64,000 nucleotides of DNA from Microtetraspora glauca (lineage in GTDB: Bacteria; Actinomycetota; Actinomycetes; Streptomycetales; Streptomycetaceae). The position numbers and the translations under genes are program-made. The notes under the pieces are model-generated. The model worked only from the letters and a program-made list of their open reading frames with translations. It searched no databases and was not told the DNA's origin. The stretch lies in NCBI GenBank assembly GCA_000721275.1, contig JOFO01000008.1:124001-188000 (forward strand), written 5' to 3'. This document shows positions 22,200 to 30,397 of the stretch, piece by piece. Positions within the stretch are counted from its first letter, which is position 1, and every line of letters begins with the position of its first letter.

Positions 22200-24074
22200 G
22201 TGGCCGAGAAGTCGGTCGGGACGGTCGGGACCGTCGGGACGGAGGAGAGTGATGCGACCAGGGGGACGAATGGGACGGAGGAGCGCGAGCGGGAGCGGTG
22301 GGACGACGGGCTGATCGCCCGGCGGGCCGCCGCGCGGACCACCCCCGAGGAGCCGGCCGCCGGCGACGCCGAGGACGCCGCGTCCGCCTCCGAGGACGCC
22401 CGGGGATTCGGCGGGAGTTACGGCGGCGGGCTGCGGAGCCGGCTCGACGCGCTGCACGAGCTCGTCGGGCTCTCCCGTACGCGGGTCGAGAGCGACGCCC
22501 TCGCCGAGGCCGGACGGGTGCTGGACGAGGCCGCCGCCCGGCAGCGGCTCTCCTCCCGGCACACCGTCGTCGCCCTCGCCGGCGCCACCGGCAGCGGCAA
22601 GTCCACCCTCTTCAACGCCCTCGCCGGCGTCGCCGTCTCCGAGACCGGACTGCGCCGCCCGACCACCTCCGCGCCGCTCGCCCTCACCTGGTCGGAGGGG
22701 GCCGCCGGGCTCCTCGACCGGCTCGGGGTGCCCGGGCGGCTGCGCCGGCGCCCCCTCGCGGGCGGGGCCGCCGACGCCGACCTCGCCCCGCTCGTCCTCA
22801 TCGACCTGCCCGACCACGACTCCGCCGTCACCGCCCACCGCGACCAGGTGGACCGGGCGCTCGGCCTCGTCGACGCGGTCATCTGGGTGGTCGATCCCGA
22901 GAAGTACGCCGACGCCGCCCTCCACGAGCGCTACCTGCGCCCGCTCGCCGGGCACGCCGAGGTCACCTTCGTGGTGCTGAACCAGGTCGACCGGCTCGGT
23001 GCCGAGGCCGCCGAACTCGTCCTCGACGACCTGCGCCGGCTCCTCGACGAGGACGGCATGGCCCTCGGCGAGCACGGCGAGCCCGGCGCCACCGTGCTGC
23101 CCGTCTCCGCGCTCACCGGCGAGGGCGTGCCCGAACTCCGCGAACTCCTCGCCCGGTTCGTCCAGGAACGCACCGCGCCGGAGCGCCGCATCGCCGCCGA
23201 CATCGACGCCGCCGCGGCCCGGCTGCGGCCCGCGTACGTCGCCGACGGGCGGCCGGGGCTCGGGGAGCGGAGCCGGGAGGAGTTCGCGGGGCGGCTCGCC
23301 GTCGCGGTCGGCGCGCAGGCGGCGGGCGAGGCCGCCGAGCGGGTCTGGCGGCGCGGCGCCATCCGCGCCTGCGGCTCGCCCTGGCTGCGGCTGCACCGCT
23401 GGTACGGGCGCAAGCGCCGGCACGGCTCCACCGATCCGCACCTCGCCGTGCCCGCCGAGGACGAGCTGACCGCACGGCAGCGCGTCGAGCAGGCGGTGCG
23501 GATCGTGGCCGACGAGGCGTCGCGGGGGCTGCCCGCGCCCTGGGCCCTGGCCGTACGGGAGGCGGCGACGCGCGGCGCGGAGGGGCTGCCGGAGGCGCTG
23601 GACGAGCTGGCGGCCGGCCTCGGCGACCCGGCCGCCCGGCCGCCGCGCCCCGCCTGGTGGCCGGCCGCGGTGCTCGCCCAGGCGCTGATGACGCTCCTTC
23701 AGCTGTTCGGCGCGCTCTGGCTGATCGGGCAGATCGCGGGGGTGGTGGAGCCCGGGCTGCTGCCGCCGGTCCTCATCATGCTGGGCGGGATCGTCGGCGG
23801 GCCGCTGATCGAATGGGCCTGCGCGAGCGCGGTGCAGGGGCCGGCGCGGCGGTACGGGCAGGAGGCCGAACGCAAGCTCGCGGAGGCGGCGGCGGCCTGC
23901 GGCCGGGCCCGGGTCCTGGACCCCGTCTCGGCCGAACTGCTGCGGTACCGCGAGGTGCGCGAGCAGTACGCGAAGGTGGCCGGGCCCCGGCCGTCACCGC
24001 GGATCGTCGGCACGGGCCCCCGCGGCTCCGGCGCCCGCCTCGGCGCCACCCGCTCCGGCGCGCGGCTCCGGTAG
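22200..24074 (+). CDS. dynB: Dynamin-like GTPase DynB with membrane hairpin
   Basis: The 624-residue partner of DynA has a low-complexity, charged N-terminus (residues 1-70) and P-loop GATGSGKST at 128-136. The switch reads RRPTTSAPLAL, DxxG is IDLPDHDS, and the specificity motif is VVLNQVDRLG. Near residues 490-540 two hydrophobic stretches (MTLLQLFGALWLIGQIAGVV and PPVLIMLGGIVGGPLIEW) form a membrane hairpin, and a basic helical tail follows. Bacterial dynamins use such hairpins as paddle or anchor. The GTG start one base after the dynA stop, with AAGGAG inside the dynA end, shows tight coupling. DynB should recruit DynA to sporulation septa. Confidence 0.85.
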   Translation: MAEKSVGTVGTVGTEESDATRGTNGTEERERERWDDGLIARRAAARTTPEEPAAGDAEDAASASEDARGFGGSYGGGLRSRLDALHELVGLSRTRVESDALAEAGRVLDEAAARQRLSSRHTVVALAGATGSGKSTLFNALAGVAVSETGLRRPTTSAPLALTWSEGAAGLLDRLGVPGRLRRRPLAGGAADADLAPLVLIDLPDHDSAVTAHRDQVDRALGLVDAVIWVVDPEKYADAALHERYLRPLAGHAEVTFVVLNQVDRLGAEAAELVLDDLRRLLDEDGMALGEHGEPGATVLPVSALTGEGVPELRELLARFVQERTAPERRIAADIDAAAARLRPAYVADGRPGLGERSREEFAGRLAVAVGAQAAGEAAERVWRRGAIRACGSPWLRLHRWYGRKRRHGSTDPHLAVPAEDELTARQRVEQAVRIVADEASRGLPAPWALAVREAATRGAEGLPEALDELAAGLGDPAARPPRPAWWPAAVLAQALMTLLQLFGALWLIGQIAGVVEPGLLPPVLIMLGGIVGGPLIEWACASAVQGPARRYGQEAERKLAEAAAACGRARVLDPVSAELLRYREVREQYAKVAGPRPSPRIVGTGPRGSGARLGATRSGARLR

Positions 24075-24176
24075 GGCCGGGCGCCCGTCACCCGCTCCGG
24101 CCCCCGGTGCCGGATGCGAGGCGCCTCCCTCAGCCCCCCGGCCCCCTCCAGGCGTTCACCCTTCCGGGTGGCCGGT

Positions 24177-24203
24177 TTGTCCACAGTCCGCCGGTCGTCC
24201 ACA
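24177..24203. promoter_or_regulatory. Two DnaA-box-like sites upstream of ssbB
   Basis: TTGTCCACA (24177-24185) is a perfect Streptomyces DnaA-box consensus; TCGTCCACA (24195-24203) differs at one base. They lie in direct orientation 18 bases apart, 77-103 bases before the ssbB start. DnaA or replication timing could influence ssbB. Confidence 0.55.
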
Positions 24204-24279
24204 GGCGCCGGCGGACTGTTCGCGTCGCCGTCAGCATGGTGCTCACCAGGACGGACGCAGGAACGGGGAGGGGCCCGAG

Positions 24280-24780
24280 ATGAACGACACGACGGTGACG
24301 CTGGTGGGGAACGTGGCGACGGCGGTGGAGTACCGGGACACGGTGGCCGGGTCGGTGGCCCGCTTCCGGTTCGCGGTGACCGCGCGACGGTGGGACCGCG
24401 AGCGGGCGGCCTGGACCGACGGGGCCACCAGCTTCTACACGGTCTCGGCCTGGCGGTCGCTCGGCGCCAACCTGGCCGCCTCCGTCTCCGTGGGCGAACC
24501 GCTGGTGGTGCACGGCCGGCTGAGGGTGCGTGAGGACGAGCGGGACGGGCAGCGGAAGACGTTCGTGGACGTCGACGCCGTCGCCGTCGGCCACGACCTG
24601 ACCCGCGGCACCTCCGCCTTCCGGCGGACGACGCGACCCGAACCGGGGGCCGCGGCACAGGCTCCTCCGGGCGCGGGGGAGGGCGACTTGACGGATCGCG
24701 AGGTGCCGCAGGGGCTCGTCCCGGCCGACGGAACCGACCCCTGGACGACCGCCGCACACCGGTTGGTAACCGCCCCCTGA
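24280..24780 (+). CDS. ssbB: Single-stranded-DNA-binding protein SsbB (sporulation paralogue)
   Basis: The 166-residue protein has an OB fold over about residues 1-110: TVTLVGNVATAVEYRD, RFRFAVTARRWDRE, FYTVSAWRSLGANLAASV. The C-terminal tail is short and lacks the acidic DDEPPF-type tip of housekeeping SsbA; it ends AHRLVTAP. S. coelicolor SsbB is such a paralogue and is needed for proper chromosome segregation in spores. Its position after dynA and dynB, which act at the same septa, fits that role. ATG 24280 is preceded by GGGAGGGG. Two DnaA-box-like sites lie upstream. Confidence 0.88.
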   Translation: MNDTTVTLVGNVATAVEYRDTVAGSVARFRFAVTARRWDRERAAWTDGATSFYTVSAWRSLGANLAASVSVGEPLVVHGRLRVREDERDGQRKTFVDVDAVAVGHDLTRGTSAFRRTTRPEPGAAAQAPPGAGEGDLTDREVPQGLVPADGTDPWTTAAHRLVTAP

Positions 24781-24797
24781 CCATGTGTCGTGGGGAT

Positions 24798-24841
24798 TTG
24801 TCGACCAACTCGCCGGCGGTATAACGATTCCGAGACGGAAT
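24798..24841 (+). promoter_or_regulatory. Promoter and operator-like palindrome of the thioester-protein gene
   Basis: TTGTCG (24798-24803) and TATAAC (24820-24825) are 16 bases apart. Immediately downstream ATTCCG-AGA-CGGAAT (24827-24841) is a perfect inverted repeat covering the expected transcription start, the position of a repressor site. The leader would be about 170 bases long. Confidence 0.6.
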
Positions 24842-25004
24842 GGTTATCTCGTCGTAGGACCGGGGACCGGGGTCTTCCGCCTCCCTAGGATTCCCGAATA
24901 CTCGTGAGGCACGTGAGCCCATCGAGTCAGTGAGTGCGCTGGCGAGCGCTCCCCCCACGCGAATCGACCACGTTCGCGGAGCCGCTCGCCCGGAGGGGAA
25001 ATCC

Positions 25005-26480
25005 ATGTTTTCAGTTCGTCGGCCCGGCGCTGCACGCCTCGCCACGGCGACGCTGGTCGCCGGTCTCGTCGCGTCCGCCTCGATAGCCACCGCCGGTCCG
25101 GCCTTCGCCGACGGGGGTGCCACGGCGAAGCTGGGCGGCCTCACCGACGAGGTCGGCAAGATCAAGATCACCGAGAAGGACGGTGACGAGTTCACCGAGA
25201 CCGGCGGTCTCTTCACGATGCAGGTCGAGGGCGGCGGAAACCTCTTCACCTACTGCATCGACCTCTACACGCTGGCGAAGACCGAGTACGACTACAAGGA
25301 AGTCGGCTGGGACGAGTCGTCGCTGCACAACAACCCGGACGCCGGCAAGATCCTCTGGATCCTGACCCACGGCTACCCGGAGCAGAAGCTCGAGGACCTC
25401 AACGCCAAGATCGGCGCCACGCTCACCAAGGGCGACGCCGCCGCCGGCACGCAGGCCGCGATCTGGACCCTCTCCGACGGCGTCCAGGCGACCCCGCTCG
25501 ACGAGGACGCCAAGAAGCTGACCGAGTACCTCCTGAAGGAGGCGGTCCAGCTCGACGAGCCGACCGCGTCGCTCTCCCTGGCGCCCGCCTCGGTGAACGG
25601 CAAGCCCGGTGAGAAGCTCGGCCCGATCACCGTCACCAGCAGCAAGAAGGAGGGCACCTCGGTCGCCCTCGCCCCCGGCGCCCCCGAGGGCGTCAAGGTC
25701 GTCGACGAGGCCGGCAAGCCGGTCACCACCGCCGGCGACGGCAGCAAGCTCTTCTTCGACGTCCCCGCCGGCACCCCCGACGGCGGCGCCGAGCTGACCG
25801 CCTCCCTCACCACCGAGGTCCCCCTGGGCCGCGCCTTCGTCTCCATCGACGGCCCGTCCCAGACCCTGATCCTGGCCGGCTCCAGCGCCTCCACCGTCAC
25901 CGCCAAGGCCGGCGCGAGCTGGGCCAAGACCGGTCCCGTCCCGGCCGTCACGGTCGCCAAGGACTGCGCCGCGGGCGGCCTGGAGATCGTCGCCTCCAAC
26001 AGCGGCGACGAGCCCTGGACCTTCGACCTGAAGGGCACCTCGCACACGGTCGGCGCGGGCGAGACCAAGACCATCGCCCTCCCGATCGGCGAGGACGAGG
26101 CGTACAACTTCACGATCACCGGCCCGAACGGCTTCTCGGAGACCTTCGAGGGCGTCCTCGACTGCAAGACCGCCCCGAGCCCGGAGCCGTCCACCGGCAC
26201 CCCGTCGGAGACCCCGTCCGGCACCCCGTCGGCCGGCACCCCGTCCGAGACCCCCTCGGCGAGCCCGTCCACCCCGGCGCCCGGCACCACCACCGACGCG
26301 GCCACCGGCACCGCCGGCTCCACCGGCACCACCGGTTCGACCGGCACCACCGGCGGTGACCTGGCCGCGACCGGCAGCTCCAACGCCACCCCGATGATCG
26401 CCGGCATCGCCGTCGCGCTCGTCCTGGCCGGCGGCGGCGCGGTGTTCTTCCTCCGCAAGAAGAAGGCCGCCCGCTCGTAA
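25005..26480 (+). CDS. Secreted thioester-domain (TQXA) surface protein with LAXTG anchor
   Basis: The 491-residue precursor has a signal peptide cut near AFA-D (residues 35/36). A Cys-Gln thioester domain follows with C84 in TYCIDLYT and Q150 in GTQAAIWTLSDG, the pair that forms an internal thioester able to bind host or surface amines covalently in Gram-positive adhesins. Ig-like segments come next, then a Thr/Pro/Ser/Gly stalk. The sorting signal LAATG is followed by a hydrophobic helix and RKKKAARS. LAXTG is the motif used by class E sortases of Streptomyces, which anchor chaplins for aerial growth. ATG 25005 has GGAGGGG upstream. No sortase gene is adjacent. A role in surface attachment or coat formation is inference. 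Confidence 0.88.
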   Translation: MFSVRRPGAARLATATLVAGLVASASIATAGPAFADGGATAKLGGLTDEVGKIKITEKDGDEFTETGGLFTMQVEGGGNLFTYCIDLYTLAKTEYDYKEVGWDESSLHNNPDAGKILWILTHGYPEQKLEDLNAKIGATLTKGDAAAGTQAAIWTLSDGVQATPLDEDAKKLTEYLLKEAVQLDEPTASLSLAPASVNGKPGEKLGPITVTSSKKEGTSVALAPGAPEGVKVVDEAGKPVTTAGDGSKLFFDVPAGTPDGGAELTASLTTEVPLGRAFVSIDGPSQTLILAGSSASTVTAKAGASWAKTGPVPAVTVAKDCAAGGLEIVASNSGDEPWTFDLKGTSHTVGAGETKTIALPIGEDEAYNFTITGPNGFSETFEGVLDCKTAPSPEPSTGTPSETPSGTPSAGTPSETPSASPSTPAPGTTTDAATGTAGSTGTTGSTGTTGGDLAATGSSNATPMIAGIAVALVLAGGGAVFFLRKKKAARS

Positions 26481-26525
26481 GGCAGCCGCACGCACCACGT
26501 CACCGGGCGCGCCCGCCCGGTGACG

Positions 26526-26559
26526 GACGGCCCCGGACGCGCCTGCGCCCGGGGCCGTC
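26526..26559. terminator. Terminator after the thioester-protein gene
   Basis: GACGGCCCCGG (26526-26536) and CCGGGGCCGTC (26549-26559) make a perfect 11-bp stem with a 12-base loop, 46 bases after the stop codon. Confidence 0.8.
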
Positions 26560-26673
26560 GCGCGTCCGCGGCGGCCCTCCGGGGCGGGCGGACCCCGACG
26601 GGTTTCCGCCTGGGGGCGGCCGTGCGGCAAGATGGGTGTATCTGCCCACTCACTCTTTGCCGGACGGTTTCCT

Positions 26674-28338
<1,665 letters not shown>

Positions 28339-28345
28339 GGCCGAC

Positions 28346-28771
28346 GTGGCGAGGCACCTCTACAGCTGTCCCCTCCGCTGGTCGGACATGGACGCCTTCG
28401 GGCACGTCAACAACGTGGTCTTCCTCCGCTACCTGGAGGAGGCCCGGATCGACTTCATGTTCCGGCTGGCGCCCGGGGACGGCAGCCCGTCCTTCTCCGG
28501 CGGGTCCGTCGTGGCCCGCCACGAGATCGACTACCTGCGCCCGCTGGTCCACCGGCACGAGCCGGTGACCATCGAGTCGTGGGTCACGAAGATCGGCGCG
28601 GCCTCGCTGACGATCGCGTACGAGATCAAGGACCCGGACGTGACCTACGTCCGGGCGTCCACGGTCGTCGTGCCGTTCGACCTGGAGGCGCAGCGCCCCC
28701 GCCGCATCAGCGAGGAGGAGCGCCGCTTCCTCCAGGAGTACGTCGACGACGGGATGACGTCCGCCGCATGA
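28346..28771 (+). CDS. Hotdog-fold acyl-CoA thioesterase (4HBT/FadM type)
   Basis: The 141-residue protein carries the 4-hydroxybenzoyl-CoA thioesterase signature RWSDMDAFGHVNNVVFLRYL at residues 10-29, with the catalytic Asp in SDMDAFGH. The rest is a standard single hotdog domain (ARHEIDYLRPL, VTIESWVTKIGAASLTIAYE). It should hydrolyse an acyl-CoA of unknown chain. GTG 28346 lies seven bases after the ettA stop, and its stop overlaps the next gene by four bases (ATGA), so the three genes look co-transcribed. The link with EttA is positional only. Confidence 0.9.
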   Translation: MARHLYSCPLRWSDMDAFGHVNNVVFLRYLEEARIDFMFRLAPGDGSPSFSGGSVVARHEIDYLRPLVHRHEPVTIESWVTKIGAASLTIAYEIKDPDVTYVRASTVVVPFDLEAQRPRRISEEERRFLQEYVDDGMTSAA

Positions 28772-29430
28772 CCGTGCTCGCCCCGCTGCACTTCGCCGAC
28801 CCCAGGGAGGCGGCGGCCCTCGCCGCCTTCCTGGGCCGGCTCGTGCACTACGACCGCGCCGCCGCCGTCCGCCTCCAGGGCGGGGGCGGCGCGCTCGCCG
28901 TGTTCGGACGCCCGCCGTCCTTCGAGGTCCTCGCGATCCGCACCGCCCGGCTGGAGGACGCCGTCGACCTAGACGTCACCGTCTCCGCCGGAGAACTCCT
29001 CGACGGCGTCGAGGAGGCGGCCGGCAAGGCCGTCGTCCCCGCCGCCGTCACCGGACCGCCGTGGACCGGCGTCCTGCCGCCGCGGACCGGCTGGCGGCCC
29101 GTAGAGGGCCTGCCCGGCGCCGCCGAGCTGCGCGGGGCGGTCGCCGCGGCCGTCGCCGAGTTCCGCCGCCGCGACGCGGAACTCCCCGAGGAGCGGCGCA
29201 CCCGCGCCGAACGCGACCGCCTCGGCCGCGAGATCTGGTCCCGCGTCCTCGGCGCCACCGGTCTGCCGCTGCGGGCCGTGCACGCCGCCCAGTCGCTCGG
29301 CTTCCTGCCCCCGCAGGACGTCCCGGTCGCGCTGATGGCCGCCGGTCCGTGGCTGCGGCTCCGCACCCCGTACGGCTCCGTCGCCCTCCGCACGGTCCCC
29401 ACCGCGCTCACGGTCACCCCGGCCGGCTGA
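28768..29430 (+). CDS. Conserved actinobacterial protein of unknown function
   Basis: The 220-residue protein has no membrane segment or known catalytic motif that I recognise. It is Ala/Arg/Val-rich, with LAAFLGRLVHYDRAAAVRLQ early, a Pro-rich turn (TGPPWTGVLPPRTGWRPV) in the middle, and VALMAAGPWLRLRTPYGSV near the end. I recall similar proteins beside the thioesterase/ettA pair in other streptomycetes, but no function. ATG 28768 overlaps the thioesterase stop (ATGA). The gene ends 19 bases from the convergent ABC transporter operon. Confidence 0.75.
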   Translation: MTVLAPLHFADPREAAALAAFLGRLVHYDRAAAVRLQGGGGALAVFGRPPSFEVLAIRTARLEDAVDLDVTVSAGELLDGVEEAAGKAVVPAAVTGPPWTGVLPPRTGWRPVEGLPGAAELRGAVAAAVAEFRRRDAELPEERRTRAERDRLGREIWSRVLGATGLPLRAVHAAQSLGFLPPQDVPVALMAAGPWLRLRTPYGSVALRTVPTALTVTPAG

Positions 29431-29449
29431 CGCCCGGCCGGGCCGGCCC

Positions 29450-30397
29450 TCAGCCGTTCGCGTCGTCCGGCCACACCCCGATGTGGTCCTGCTCCAGTTC
29501 CAGCGCCACGCGGTGCTCCATGCCCAGCGCCTTGGTGTAGTCGGCCGGGAGCTGGAGCCGGCCCGCGCGGTCGAGCATCGTGTACTCCCGGGCCACCAGC
29601 GACTCCCGGCCCGCCTCGTCGACCTCGGTGCGGCGCAGCACCTCGGACGAGGTGCGGCCGTCGCGGATCGCGACCGTGCGGCGCACCTCGGAGGCGACGG
29701 CCTGGTCGTGGGTGACGATGACGATGGTGGTGCCCAGCTCCTCGTTGGCGCGGCGGAAGGCCGCGAAGACCTGCTCGCCGGTGGCCGAGTCCAGTTCGCC
29801 GGTCGGTTCGTCGGCGAGGAGGACCGCCGGGTCATTGGCGAGGGCGACGGCGATCGCGACCCGCTGCTGCTGGCCGCCGGAGAGCTGGTGGGGCCGCCGG
29901 TCCCGGCAGTGGGCGATGTCCATCATCGCGAGCAGTTCCTCGGCCCGTTCGGCCTTCTTCCGCTTGCTTCCCGCCAACTGCATGGGCAGGGCGACGTTCT
30001 GGGCGGCCGTCAGGTACGGGAGGAGGTTGCGGGCGGTCTGCTGCCAGACGAAGCCGACCACCTCGCGCCGGTAGCGCAGCCGGTCCTTGCCGGTCATCGC
30101 CAGCAGGTCGCAGCCGCCGACCCGGGCCGCCCCGGCGGTGGGCACGTCCAGGCCGGCCAGGATGTTCATCAGCGTCGACTTGCCGGACCCGGACGCCCCG
30201 ACCAGGGCCATCAGCTCGCCCTCCTTGACGAGCAGGTCGAGCCCCTGGAGCGCCTGCACCTCCACCCCGTCGGTGGTGAAGATCCGTACCAGGCGGTCGC
30301 AGGCGATCAGCGCGTCGTGGCCGTACGACGGCCGGTCGCGGTGCGCGTGGGCCCGCCGCTCCAGCTCCTCCAGCGTCGCGTTCGCGGTCGTCGTCAT
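29450..30397 (-). CDS. ABC transporter ATPase with C-terminal AbrB-like segment
   Basis: The 315-residue ATPase is of the LolD/MacB type: Walker A GASGSGKST at 67-75, signature LSGGQQQR at 172-179, Walker B VLLADEPTGELD at 192-203, and H-loop VTHD near 228-231. Beyond residue 270 it has an extra stretch, MLDRAGRLQLPADYTKALGM, followed by a hydrophobic strand. That stretch resembles the AbrB/MazE swapped-hairpin pattern (GRhxhPxxhxxxLGh). It is the last gene of a three-gene operon; ATG 30397 overlaps the upstream permease stop by four bases. It should power the two FtsX-type permeases. The role of the tail (dimerisation, DNA binding or regulation) is unknown. Confidence 0.9.
   Translation of the reverse strand: MTTTANATLEELERRAHAHRDRPSYGHDALIACDRLVRIFTTDGVEVQALQGLDLLVKEGELMALVGASGSGKSTLMNILAGLDVPTAGAARVGGCDLLAMTGKDRLRYRREVVGFVWQQTARNLLPYLTAAQNVALPMQLAGSKRKKAERAEELLAMMDIAHCRDRRPHQLSGGQQQRVAIAVALANDPAVLLADEPTGELDSATGEQVFAAFRRANEELGTTIVIVTHDQAVASEVRRTVAIRDGRTSSEVLRRTEVDEAGRESLVAREYTMLDRAGRLQLPADYTKALGMEHRVALELEQDHIGVWPDDANG

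Noticed and set aside
24177..24203. Origin of replication
   Set aside because: Only two DnaA-box-like sites, no cluster of boxes, no AT-rich unwinding region and no dnaA/dnaN neighbours.
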